Assembly (NCBI GenBank): GCA_964528155.1
Contig: CAZGRL010000072.1
Coordinates: 1-18,114, forward strand
DNA from: G001797105 sp964528155
Lineage (GTDB): Bacteria; Chloroflexota; Anaerolineae; Anaerolineales; E44-bin32
Direction of reading: 5' to 3'
DNA: 18,114 bases
How positions within the stretch are numbered: position 1 is the stretch's first letter; every line of letters begins with the position of its first letter. The notes below the pieces were generated by a model. It was not told where the DNA came from. It saw only the letters and a list, made by a program, of their open reading frames with translations, and made no database searches. Shown here piece after piece: positions 8,239 through 16,009 of the stretch. The translations under genes were made by a program, and so were the position numbers.

Positions 8239-8400
8239 ATGTGGTGGTTCTTGCTGGCTACAACCGGATTGCTCTTCATGGTTCAACTGATGGATGATGG
8301 CCCCCTGGGCTGCCGTAGATGCGGCGCGCCGATATGCCCCGGCTGCGGCCATTGTCATGAATGCATGGAGCGAAACCTGGTCAGCTGGAGAAACCACTAG
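8239..8400 (+). CDS. Small membrane-anchored six-cysteine protein (53 aa), unknown function
   Basis: An ATG preceded by a strong Shine-Dalgarno sequence (GAGGAGGG at 8225-8232, 6 nt spacing) opens a 53-codon frame ending in TAG. The product begins MWWFLLATTGLLFMVQL, a short hydrophobic segment suited to a membrane anchor. A compact cysteine cluster follows: C25-x2-C28-x4-C33-x2-C36-x2-C39-x2-C42, with H38 and H40 inside it. Spacing and content suggest bound zinc or an Fe-S cluster; CxxCxxCxxC resembles ferredoxin-type ligand spacing but lacks the usual following CP. A dyad and -10-like element lie upstream and a terminator-like hairpin 63 nt downstream, so it looks like its own transcription unit. 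I do not recognise a family. The strong ribosome binding site and clean domain logic support a real gene, though its length leaves some risk of chance. Confidence 0.65.
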   Translation: MWWFLLATTGLLFMVQLMDDGPLGCRRCGAPICPGCGHCHECMERNLVSWRNH

Positions 8401-8463
8401 CAGAGTCGCACGTCTCATCGCGCATCGTCCGTAATGCGCCCGGCACGACTACCGCCGTCACCG

Positions 8464-8499
8464 CCCCGGCCCCGGTCCAGAAGGCCGGGGGCTTTGCTT
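8464..8499 (+). terminator. Terminator-like GC hairpin after the small Cys-rich gene
   Basis: CCCCGGCC (8464-8471) pairs perfectly with GGCCGGGG (8483-8490) across an 11-nt loop. It is followed by the moderately T-rich GCTTTGCTT. It lies 63 nt after the stop codon at 8400 and before the 3' end of the opposing Roadblock gene. The stem is strong and the U-tract imperfect. Confidence 0.5.
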
Positions 8500-8597
8500 C
8501 TATGCGATCTACGCTGCGGCCGCCATTCGGCGTGCAAGCATCCGGCGATACGGAACGTTACAATGGCGCGAATCCATCGATCGAGGTGAACTGACGC

Positions 8598-8990
8598 TCA
8601 GTCCTGGGTGAAACGCATCTTGAGCGCCTTCATCAGCTCCGGCACCCATCGGCTGACCGGCCCAAACGTCGCCTGTGCCGGAACCTCCGGCCCCAGTCCG
8701 ATCGACAGCAGGCGGTCCTTGCTCAAAGACATGGTCAACTGCTGACGCTTTGCGCCGGCGATGCTGGCAAAGCGTAGCTGACCACCTTCGATCTCACCGA
8801 GGACCCTTTCCCCCATCATGACCGCCGCCGCCGTCATCGCCGAAATGCGTTCCAACTCGACAACCGGCTCCGGTGGAACGCAGGCCACGATCAGGCCGTC
8901 GTAATCGACCAACGCAACCCAGGCCGGGTCGGGAATCTCTTCCGCCAGACTGCCGAGGACTCGAAGAAGTTCTGATTGACGCGTGACCAT
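8598..8990 (-). CDS. Roadblock/LC7-domain protein
   Basis: This 130-residue protein matches the Roadblock/LC7 (MglB-like) fold in length and pattern. An N-terminal helix (SELLRVLGSLAEEI) is followed by a strand pair around WVALVDYDGLIVACV (24-38), a long helix with ERISAMTAAAVMMGERVLGEI (47-67), then QLTMSLSKDRLLSIGLG (84-100) and a C-terminal helix. Roadblock proteins are small dimers that regulate Ras-like GTPases such as MglA or act as scaffolds; no partner GTPase lies in this window. It is divergent from the SPFH-like operon, with 239 nt between the start codons. The ATG has no strong Shine-Dalgarno sequence and I see no convincing promoter for it. Confidence 0.85.
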   Translation of the reverse strand: MVTRQSELLRVLGSLAEEIPDPAWVALVDYDGLIVACVPPEPVVELERISAMTAAAVMMGERVLGEIEGGQLRFASIAGAKRQQLTMSLSKDRLLSIGLGPEVPAQATFGPVSRWVPELMKALKMRFTQD

Positions 8991-9192
8991 GCCAGAAATG
9001 ATGGGCGGCCACCGGGTAGCCGCTCCTTGGCTCCAAGGTTATCCTGTGATCTCCACAAAGGCAAGCCCTACCTAGCACCTAACCCATCAAGCCATTCGCC
9101 CGGGTGTATCCGGGGATATGTTACGCACCACCCTGCAGTCTTCACCGGTGGGCGTGGCATGATCCCGGATGCACGCGTCGCCCTCCCGATAT

Positions 9193-9220
9193 TTGACCGG
9201 CCTTTCCTTTCGGATACAAT
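9193..9220 (+). promoter_or_regulatory. Promoter of the SPFH-psuKG operon, apparently leaderless
   Basis: TTGACC (9193-9198) and TACAAT (9215-9220) are separated by 16 nt. The ATG of the first gene starts at 9230, only 10 nt after the -10 element. The mRNA would thus begin at or within a few bases of the start codon, and no Shine-Dalgarno sequence is present or could fit. Elsewhere in the 8991-9229 intergenic stretch nothing stands out. Confidence 0.6.
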
Positions 9221-9229
9221 GACCGTTCG

Positions 9230-10573
9230 ATGGACTTCACACCATTCCACCGACGCCCGGCGGTCCAAACGGCATTCGGTCTGATCCTGCTTGCCGCGGT
9301 TTACCTATGGTCCTTGACGGCAGCCAACAAGACCCTGTCGGTCTCCACCATCATCATCGATCTGACTCTGGCAGCGATCACGCTTCTCGTCATGATCGCC
9401 CTGGCCTCTCAATTCGCTCTCCCGGTGAGGACGTGGGATCAGAGGTCTGCCGCCTTCAATCGACTTCTGGGACATCTGGTCGGTGCCCGAGGTCCCGTTA
9501 TGTTCATCCAGGAAGGTCGGCCGCTTGAGGCTCATGGCGAACGGGATCGTCAGGGACCGGGGGTTCTCGTTATCGACAGCGCCAGCGCGGCTGTATTGCG
9601 AACGAACGTCAAGTTCACGCGCGCGGTTGGGCCGGGCGTGGTCTTCACCCAGGCGGGCGAGCGATTGGCCGAGGCACTCGACCTGCGTCGACAGGTTCGC
9701 GGACTGGGCGGCTCGTCCCCCGCCGCCAGCCCACCGGCGGCGGGTCAGATCACCACTTGGGCGTTGACCCAGGACGGCATCCCCGTGTCCACCGATCTTG
9801 GGGTCACTTTCATGCTCGACTCCGGCCATGTGACCCCGCCGCGCGAAGGACGCCTGGCCGACCTGGCACCTTTTGAATTCAACCCGGCCGCAGCCGAGCG
9901 GGCTGTCTACGGCAGGGCCCATGCGGATGACGAGAACGTCCCGTGGACCGATCTTCCGCTCCGACTGGCCGTCGAGCTTTGGCGCGACCAGGTCAAGCAG
10001 CGACCGCTTGAAGCGCTATTGAACGAAGATACCGGCGAGACCTCCGCCCTCGAAGCCATCCAGAATGAGATCCTGGCCCGATTGACTTCGCACGCCTCAG
10101 AAGCTGTCGGCGAGGATCGACGAACCCATCGTGTCGTCAATCGTGAGTTCGAGCTTCTCTACCTGCGGGGCGTGCGCGTACTGGCGGTCCATTTGTACGG
10201 CCTGTACCTGCCCCGCGAAGTACGGGACGAACGGGTCCGGCATTGGCGGGAGCGCTGGCTCGGCGCGATCCGACGCGTCCACCTCGATGCTGACAACCCG
10301 AGTGAACCGACCGCGCACTCAAAAGAGCCCTCAGAGCTACTTCGCCTCCCCCTGGCACTGACGGCCGGTTTGACAGAGCATTTGAATCGGGGAGATCATC
10401 CATCGTTGCGCGAAACGGTATCACTGCTCATCCACGCAGCATGGCGCTTGTCGACCGCTGACGGCATCGAGGGCGTCCCGTCCTCGATCCCGCCCCGACT
10501 CGAGCAAGCCGCGAAGGAGGCGGACGCGCTGGACCACGAGTGCCAAGCCCAGGCCGAGGGGTGGAAGCTGTGA
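9230..10573 (+). CDS. Divergent SPFH/band-7-like membrane protein, first of a pair
   Basis: This 447-residue protein has two N-terminal membrane segments (about 11-30 and 38-62), placing the rest on one side of the membrane. Residues 86-200 look like a divergent SPFH/band-7 core: GPGVLVIDSASAAVLRT (109-125), RAVGPGVVFTQAGERLAEALDLRRQV (131-156), then an Ala/Pro-rich linker, then ALTQDGIPVSTDLGVTFML (178-196), which follows the family logic of 'LR.Q ... T.DGI.v.....v.f.l'. A long, mostly helical, charged C-terminal half follows. SPFH proteins form membrane-associated oligomers; the specific role here is unknown and the assignment rests on pattern, not close similarity. The gene opens the operon and overlaps the next by 4 nt (GTGA). 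The start is fixed by the adjacent promoter. An all-GC inverted repeat encodes the linker. Confidence 0.75.
   Translation: MDFTPFHRRPAVQTAFGLILLAAVYLWSLTAANKTLSVSTIIIDLTLAAITLLVMIALASQFALPVRTWDQRSAAFNRLLGHLVGARGPVMFIQEGRPLEAHGERDRQGPGVLVIDSASAAVLRTNVKFTRAVGPGVVFTQAGERLAEALDLRRQVRGLGGSSPAASPPAAGQITTWALTQDGIPVSTDLGVTFMLDSGHVTPPREGRLADLAPFEFNPAAAERAVYGRAHADDENVPWTDLPLRLAVELWRDQVKQRPLEALLNEDTGETSALEAIQNEILARLTSHASEAVGEDRRTHRVVNREFELLYLRGVRVLAVHLYGLYLPREVRDERVRHWRERWLGAIRRVHLDADNPSEPTAHSKEPSELLRLPLALTAGLTEHLNRGDHPSLRETVSLLIHAAWRLSTADGIEGVPSSIPPRLEQAAKEADALDHECQAQAEGWKL
9719..9744 (+). repeat. Intragenic 9-bp all-GC inverted repeat
   Basis: CCCGCCGCC (9719-9727) pairs perfectly with GGCGGCGGG (9736-9744) over an 8-nt loop. 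It lies within the coding sequence of the first SPFH-like protein, in its Ala/Pro-rich linker. No T-run follows, so it is not a typical terminator. It may merely reflect GC-rich Ala/Pro codons. Confidence 0.5.
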
Positions 10574-11991
10574 GCCAGCAGGCCCTACCGCATCCGGCTC
10601 AGACTTTTCGTAACGTCATTGGCGGCAGCTTTGATCTATTGCTCGATCGAGGTCGCAAGGGCGCCAATCTGCGGCTGGCCCTTGTGCTCGGATCGTTCGG
10701 GCTGGCCTGGTCACTCTTGACTCTCGTCAATCTGCACAACGTGACCTCTCCAGCATGGCTGACCTCCCTCCCCTTCCCTCTTGGTGCAATCCTCGATCTC
10801 GCCTCGGCCTTCTTCGCCCCCGGAGTATTGACCCATCTCGTCCCAATTGCGCTCGGCCTGTGGCTGGGATACCGGATCGCGGCGCACTATCTGGTGGACC
10901 TGCTCGAACTCGAGCAGTTTTCGAGCGCCTCGCGCTATCTTCGAGCATCTCTTTTCGGGATCGGCTACGACGTCCTGCGGATCGACACCGGGGAACTTGC
11001 CAGCCTGGACGTCAAGCATCCCCTGCTGGGTATCGGCGGTCCGGGCTATCTCCAGGTCAACCTTGGTTACGCCGTGGTGGTTGAGGACATCGATGGGATC
11101 CCACGCGTCATCGGACCCTCGCCTTCGACATTCATGAGAGGCTTCGAGAGAGTTCGCGACGTCATCGACTTGCGCGATCAACTGCGCAGTGTGGACGAGG
11201 TGCGCGCAGTCACCAGAGACGGCATCGAAGTCCGGGCACGCGAAGCTCAGATGGTCTTTCGCGTTTTCAGTGGAGGCAAGCCTCGGAGCCTGGCCGACCC
11301 CTATCCATACAGCGAGGAGGCCGTTCGCCGGCTGTCCTATGGACAGGCGGTCACCGAGCACGGTCCAAGGAAGTGGACTGAGAGTCTCAAAGATCTGATC
11401 TCGCGCGAGATCATGGCTTTCGTCTCGGGCCTCACGATCGAAGAGTTCATGGCACTCCAGCCGACCAGGGACACGAGTGACATCGGTGAACAGGCGGGGC
11501 AGCCGACCGGCAAGGCACTTCACATCCCACGACGTCACCTAACCGAGCGCTTCCACACACCTGAGGCGCGTCGCCGTATGCAGGAAGAAGGATTGGAGCT
11601 CGCCTGGGTCGGTGTCGGCACGTGGGAGGTCGGCGGCCACGGCGGCAAGGATGAAGCCCAGCCATTGGGCGAGACGCTGATCGGCGCCTGGCTTGACCTG
11701 CAGCGGGCCAAGCGATCACGCTCGGCCAGGATCGACCCCGCCGAACACCTCGCCCGGCAGAACGAGATCGCCCGAGGGCTGACTTCGGACCTCGTGGAGT
11801 TATGGGATGAGGCCCAGGCGTCGGGCCGCAGTCGCTGCCTGGGGGTCATCGGACTGGTGCTCAACAGGCTGCGCGAAATGCTCGAGGCCGGTCTCTCGGC
11901 TGAGGTCGCCGCGCCTCCGGCGGAGCTTCGAGCGGCCATGGTCCATCTCGCCCGCCTTATCCCATCTTCGACATCGGGCGGTGAAACGTGA
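10570..11991 (+). CDS. Divergent SPFH/band-7-like membrane protein, second of a pair
   Basis: This 473-residue protein is built like its upstream neighbour. It has two N-terminal membrane segments (about 33-53 and 71-102), then an SPFH-like core with GGPGYLQVNLGYAVVVED (156-173), GFERVRDVIDLRDQLRSVDE (191-210) and AVTRDGIEVRAREAQMVFRVF (213-233). A long charged helical C-terminus follows. The order 'GPG.l.v, ErvrdvvdLR.Q, a.TrDGI.v.a...v.frv' is the SPFH pattern, and the pair may form a hetero-oligomer. The start is GTG 10570, which overlaps the preceding TGA in the GTGA arrangement and has GAGGGG 9 nt upstream; the frame extends further back but inside the previous gene. The stop overlaps the psuK start by 4 nt. 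Translational coupling with both neighbours is therefore likely. Confidence 0.78.
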   Translation: MSQQALPHPAQTFRNVIGGSFDLLLDRGRKGANLRLALVLGSFGLAWSLLTLVNLHNVTSPAWLTSLPFPLGAILDLASAFFAPGVLTHLVPIALGLWLGYRIAAHYLVDLLELEQFSSASRYLRASLFGIGYDVLRIDTGELASLDVKHPLLGIGGPGYLQVNLGYAVVVEDIDGIPRVIGPSPSTFMRGFERVRDVIDLRDQLRSVDEVRAVTRDGIEVRAREAQMVFRVFSGGKPRSLADPYPYSEEAVRRLSYGQAVTEHGPRKWTESLKDLISREIMAFVSGLTIEEFMALQPTRDTSDIGEQAGQPTGKALHIPRRHLTERFHTPEARRRMQEEGLELAWVGVGTWEVGGHGGKDEAQPLGETLIGAWLDLQRAKRSRSARIDPAEHLARQNEIARGLTSDLVELWDEAQASGRSRCLGVIGLVLNRLREMLEAGLSAEVAAPPAELRAAMVHLARLIPSSTSGGET

Positions 11992-12932
11992 GCACCGAAC
12001 GTTCGGCCGAGGGCCCGATCGTGGTCATCGGCTCAGCCAGCCTGGATATCGTCGGTCGAACCTCAGGGAAGATCCGGTATGCCACATCCAATCCCGGCGT
12101 GCTTCGCACCTCCGTCGGCGGGTCGGCCCGCAATATCGCCGAGAACCTCGCTCGACTAGGAATGCGCGCCGTGCTGATCACCGCCGTCGGCGACGACCCG
12201 GAGGGAGATCGCGTCCTCGGTGAGACTTCGTCGTCCGGGGTTGACATCGAGCACTGTTTGCGCCTCGAGGGTCAGAGGACGGGCGCCTACCTGGCCGTGC
12301 TCGATGAACAGGGCGCGCTCCACCTCGGCCTGGACGACATGCCGACGATCGCCTCGATCACACCCGACCACCTGCGCGCTCGCGATCACCTTTTCAAAAA
12401 AGCATCGGCGTTGGTGGTCGACGCAAATCTGCCTCCCAAATCGTTGGCCACCGCGATTTCCCTCGCTCGACGCAATCGGGTGCCGATCGTCGCCGACACC
12501 ACATCCGTCACTCTTGCCCGACGCCTCCTGCCTCATCTGAAGAGACTGTGGCTGATCACACCCAATGAGGCCGAAGCCGCGGCCTTGTGCCCGCAGCCGG
12601 TGCCGCATGCGGATCCACCAAAGGTAATCGAGGCGGCCCGCTATCTGGTATCACAGGGAGTCGGAATCGCCGTGATAGGCATGGCCGAATTCGGAGTAAG
12701 TTATGCCACGGCGGATTCCAGCGGTCACATCTCCGCGCTCAAGACCGAGGTCATTGATCCCACCGGAGCGGGTGATGCGTTGACCGCCACGCTCTTGTTT
12801 GCATTGCTCAATGAGATCCCATTGGACGAGGCCGTGCGTCTGGGGATCTCGGCCGCGGCGCACACCCTCCGCAGTCGAGGTAGCGTGGCCTCGGACCTGT
12901 CTCTCGAACTTCTCTACGACGAGTTGCGCTGA
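11988..12932 (+). CDS. psuK: Pseudouridine kinase (PfkB family)
   Basis: This 314-residue PfkB/ribokinase-family kinase has the N-terminal substrate-binding region IVVIGSASLDIVG (11-23), the glycine-rich SVGGSARNIAENLARLG, and the ATP-site signature DPTGAGDALTATLL, with D263 as the expected catalytic base. TPNEAEAAAL is the usual preceding block. The family includes ribokinase, fructokinase and adenosine kinase-like enzymes; assignment as pseudouridine kinase rests mainly on the psuG homologue directly downstream and on family length. PsuK phosphorylates pseudouridine to pseudouridine 5'-phosphate. The GTG start overlaps the TGA of the upstream SPFH-like gene (GTGA), and psuG begins 2 nt after its stop. 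There is no extra N-terminal helix-turn-helix domain as found in some PsuK proteins. Confidence 0.88.
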   Translation: MSTERSAEGPIVVIGSASLDIVGRTSGKIRYATSNPGVLRTSVGGSARNIAENLARLGMRAVLITAVGDDPEGDRVLGETSSSGVDIEHCLRLEGQRTGAYLAVLDEQGALHLGLDDMPTIASITPDHLRARDHLFKKASALVVDANLPPKSLATAISLARRNRVPIVADTTSVTLARRLLPHLKRLWLITPNEAEAAALCPQPVPHADPPKVIEAARYLVSQGVGIAVIGMAEFGVSYATADSSGHISALKTEVIDPTGAGDALTATLLFALLNEIPLDEAVRLGISAAAHTLRSRGSVASDLSLELLYDELR

Positions 12933-12934
12933 AC

Positions 12935-13846
12935 GTGGTGTATCCCCCCTGGCTCCGAGTCAACGATCCGGTCCGATCCGCCCTTGCCAGCGGAAGGGCC
13001 GTCGTCGTGCTTGAATCGACAGTCATCACTCATGGGCTGCCGCGACCGGCGAACCTCGAACTCGCCCGCCGGATGGAGATCGAGGTCATGTCGCGTGCTG
13101 CCCAACCGGCGACAGTCGGGGTGATCGACGGCAGGATCACGCTCGGGCTGACCGCCGACGAACTCGAGCGAATCGCATTGGCCGCTGACGTGGAGAAAGT
13201 CAGCCGGCGTGACCTCGCTGCTGTCTCAGTCCGCGCCGGGCTGGGAGGAACGACGGTCGCGGCGACGATGGTCATCGCACACGCCGGCGGCGTCAAATTG
13301 ATGGCAACCGGGGGCATCGGCGGGGTCCATCGGGGAACCGCAGGGGACATCTCGGCCGACCTGGTTGAGCTCGAGCAAACGCCGGTGGCTGTCGTCTGCT
13401 CCGGAGCCAAATCCATCCTCGATCTACCTCGGACGCTGGAGTGGTTGGAGACTTCCAGCGTTCCGGTCATCGGCTGGCAGACCGACGAGTTCCCGGCCTT
13501 CTTCAGTCGGTGCAGCGGCCTCCCGGTATCTTGCTCCGTCGAGTCAGCTGAAGGGGCCGCCGAATTGCTGCGGGCTCATTGGCAGATCTCGCCATCGAGG
13601 GGCGCGCTGGTTTGCGTCCCTTGCCCCGAGGACGCACAAGTTCCGAGAGAGGAAGTCGAATCCGCGCTCCAACAAGCCGAGGCCGAAGCGAACGCCTCCG
13701 GGCTTAGCGGGAAAGAGGTGACACCCCGCATCCTATCCAGGCTTGTCGAGCTGACCGATGGGATGACACTCCGGGCGAATCTGGCACTGCTGCGAAACAA
13801 TGCCGCAATCGCTGCTGACGTGGCCATCGCGCTCGCGCATCCCTGA
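12935..13846 (+). CDS. psuG: Pseudouridine-5'-phosphate glycosidase
   Basis: This 303-residue enzyme of the PsuG/IndA family splits pseudouridine 5'-phosphate into uracil and ribose 5-phosphate. Diagnostic segments are VVVLESTVITHGLP (23-36, E27), the glycine-rich GLGGTTVAATMVIAH, MATGGIGGVHRGTAGDISADL (123-143, D138), VVCSGAKSILDLPRTLEWLET (153-173, with K159 at the position of the Schiff-base lysine) and RANLALLRNNAAIA near the C-terminus (N288/N289). These correspond to the known active-site residues of E. coli PsuG, and length is normal. Two GTG codons (12935 and 12938) begin the frame 2 nt after psuK; either could be used. It ends the operon and converges on the CoA-synthetase gene with 17 nt between stop codons and no visible terminator. 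Confidence 0.95.
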   Translation: MVYPPWLRVNDPVRSALASGRAVVVLESTVITHGLPRPANLELARRMEIEVMSRAAQPATVGVIDGRITLGLTADELERIALAADVEKVSRRDLAAVSVRAGLGGTTVAATMVIAHAGGVKLMATGGIGGVHRGTAGDISADLVELEQTPVAVVCSGAKSILDLPRTLEWLETSSVPVIGWQTDEFPAFFSRCSGLPVSCSVESAEGAAELLRAHWQISPSRGALVCVPCPEDAQVPREEVESALQQAEAEANASGLSGKEVTPRILSRLVELTDGMTLRANLALLRNNAAIAADVAIALAHP

Positions 13847-13863
13847 ATGAACGGTGAGGCAAT

Positions 13864-15951
13864 TCAGCCGCGATTCAACCTCAAGCGCGCATCGAGCACC
13901 AAGGCCCCCTGGCCTTCGGCACAAACGCGCAGCGGATTGATTTCGACCTCCATCACCTGTGGATGGTCCATCCCGAGCTGAGCCAGTCGAACCAGGGAAT
14001 CGAGGACAGCTTCACGATCGGCGGGAGGGATGTTCCTGTACCCATTCAGCCTCCGCCCTCCCCAGGTCGAATCCACCAACGCCTCGGCTTCGCCGCGACT
14101 CAGTGGGGCCAGGGCAAAGGACACGTCGTCTAGTCCTTCGACCTCTACACCACCCGATCCGAACATCACCAATGGTCCAAACTGCGCATCACGGACCATC
14201 CCCAGGATGACCTCCTGACCCGCTCCGACCATCACCTGAACGACCGCTTCTCCCATTCCGCCGGAAGGCCGGGTCACCGCGTCGAATGCGTCGGAAACAG
14301 CTTGATCATCCTTCAGATTGAGGAGCACACCGCCGACGTCGCTCTTGTGGGTGGCCTCGGCCGATTCGATCTTGAGGGCGACTGGAAATCCAAGGGCGTG
14401 AGCGGCAGCGACAGCTTCATCCGCTGTGCGCACGATCATCTGGGGTGCGCAATTCAACCCGTAAGCGCTCAGCACCTGTGCGGCCACCGATCCCGCGATG
14501 AAACCGGAGGCTGAGAGCTCGGTCACTGCGAGCAGGTCGCGGACACGCTGCGAGTCGACACCATCCGATTCCCACGCAGCTTCCACCGGCGTCGCCAGTT
14601 GTTCGGCCCGGTCGGCCAATACCATGAGGGCTGAGGCGGCGCGCTCGGGGAATCTGTAGTCCGGCACATGCGATTGGCGGAAGAGCTGCGCCGCGTGCGC
14701 GATCAGCTCCTCGCCCATCAGTGCGATCACAACCGGCTTGGTCGTGGAGCGGATGACAGGGATGATCGCTCCGGCGACTTCGGCTGCCGTAGTCATGGGC
14801 GGCGGCGGCAGGATAACCATCACCCCGTCCACACCGTCGTCAGCCAACAAGGCCGATAGACACCCGGCGTACTCGCCTGGCCCTGCCGAAGCCAGCATGT
14901 CAACCGGGTTCTGCAAGCTGGCCGCGGAAGGGAGCTGCTCCCGAAGGCTGGAAACTGTGTTTGCCGACAACTCGGCATGATCCAGGCCGTTGGCTTCAAG
15001 CGCGTCCACGGCGATCGCCCCGGGGCCCCCGGCGTTCGTCAGCACTGCCATTCGCCTTCCAGGCGGCAGCGGACACCAGGCGAGCGCCCTCGCCCAATCG
15101 AAAGTTTCCTCACTGGTCGACGAGCGGATGACGCCGGCTTTTCGGAACGCGGCGGCGTAGGCAGCATCTTGGCCGGCCATGGCCCCGGTGTGCGAGGCGA
15201 CGGCGGCTCGCCCCGAGGCCGATCTGCCGACCTTGATCGCCACCACCGGCTTGGTTCGCGTCACGGCGCGCGCCTGTTCGATGAAGGCCCGTCCGTCTTC
15301 CACACCCTCCAAATACATGACGATCACACGCGTGTTCGGATCCTCTGCCACTGGCGGGAGCAGATCGGACTCGGTCAGGTCCATCTGGTTGCCCAGGCTC
15401 ACCAGCCGCGAAAGGCCGAAACCCTGGCCGCGCGCCCAGTCAATGACGGCTTCGCAGATGGCGCCGGAGTGTGAAAGAAACGCGATATCGCCGGGAATGG
15501 GTCCCGGCAGCGGAAGAAACGTCGTATCGATCGGAAGGTGGGTGTCAAGGTATCCGATGCAGTTGGGACCCAGGATCCGCAGCCCGTAGCGACCCGCGAT
15601 CTCCAGGCAGCGCGCCTCCAACGCGGCCCCGTCCGGGCCCGTCTCGCGGAACCCACCGGATCCCACGATGACGAACTTGATCCCGCGTCTCCCGCATGCC
15701 TCAATCGCTCCCGGTACGGCCAGCGCCGGGATGATCACCACGGCCAGGTCGACCGGATCCGGCACGCTGGCGACGTCGGTGTAGACCGGACGGTCGAAGA
15801 GCTGCCCTGGCTTGGGGTTTACGAAGTACAGACCCCCCGTGTATCCGGACATCACCAGGTTCCTGGCGACGCCGTAGCCCAGCTTGGTCGGGTTGCGAGA
15901 GGCGCCGATCACGGCGATCCCTCGGGGGGAGAAGAGCTGTTCGAATTCCAT
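13864..15951 (-). CDS. ADP-forming acetyl/acyl-CoA synthetase, fused alpha-beta chain
   Basis: This 695-residue protein of the NDP-forming acyl-CoA synthetase family makes ATP from acyl-CoA, ADP and phosphate, or runs in reverse. Domain order: CoA-binding Rossmann domain (GIAVIGASRNPTKLGYGVARN, 11-31), two flavodoxin-like ligase domains (LGPNCIGYLDT near 127-137, FLSHSGAICEAV near 158-169), the active-site loop VASHTGAMAG with H254 as expected phosphohistidine, then an ATP-grasp domain from about residue 475 (LKIESAEATHKSDVGGVLLNL, and EINPLRV near the C-terminus). Alpha and beta parts are on one chain. Acetyl, propionyl or branched substrates cannot be told apart. The frame is open to 16053, but ATG 15951 is preferred: AAGGAA lies 8 nt upstream and the CoA-binding domain begins immediately. 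Confidence 0.93.
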   Translation of the reverse strand: MEFEQLFSPRGIAVIGASRNPTKLGYGVARNLVMSGYTGGLYFVNPKPGQLFDRPVYTDVASVPDPVDLAVVIIPALAVPGAIEACGRRGIKFVIVGSGGFRETGPDGAALEARCLEIAGRYGLRILGPNCIGYLDTHLPIDTTFLPLPGPIPGDIAFLSHSGAICEAVIDWARGQGFGLSRLVSLGNQMDLTESDLLPPVAEDPNTRVIVMYLEGVEDGRAFIEQARAVTRTKPVVAIKVGRSASGRAAVASHTGAMAGQDAAYAAAFRKAGVIRSSTSEETFDWARALAWCPLPPGRRMAVLTNAGGPGAIAVDALEANGLDHAELSANTVSSLREQLPSAASLQNPVDMLASAGPGEYAGCLSALLADDGVDGVMVILPPPPMTTAAEVAGAIIPVIRSTTKPVVIALMGEELIAHAAQLFRQSHVPDYRFPERAASALMVLADRAEQLATPVEAAWESDGVDSQRVRDLLAVTELSASGFIAGSVAAQVLSAYGLNCAPQMIVRTADEAVAAAHALGFPVALKIESAEATHKSDVGGVLLNLKDDQAVSDAFDAVTRPSGGMGEAVVQVMVGAGQEVILGMVRDAQFGPLVMFGSGGVEVEGLDDVSFALAPLSRGEAEALVDSTWGGRRLNGYRNIPPADREAVLDSLVRLAQLGMDHPQVMEVEINPLRVCAEGQGALVLDARLRLNRG

Positions 15952-16009
15952 GAGGGGTTCCTTGGGAATGGGCACGTGTCTGGGTGCGCCTGCCCCGTGA
16001 GCGCCCCCA

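Noticed and set aside
8559..8564. TACAAT resembling a -10 element
   Set aside because: No -35 box at standard spacing and it points into the 3' end of the opposing Roadblock gene; likely chance.
8361..8594. 77-codon plus-strand frame
   Set aside because: Starts inside the small Cys-rich gene in another frame, runs through the terminator-like hairpin and has no recognisable features.
10711..11538. 275-codon open frame on the minus strand
   Set aside because: Antisense to the second SPFH-like gene, which is supported by start/stop overlaps and family motifs.
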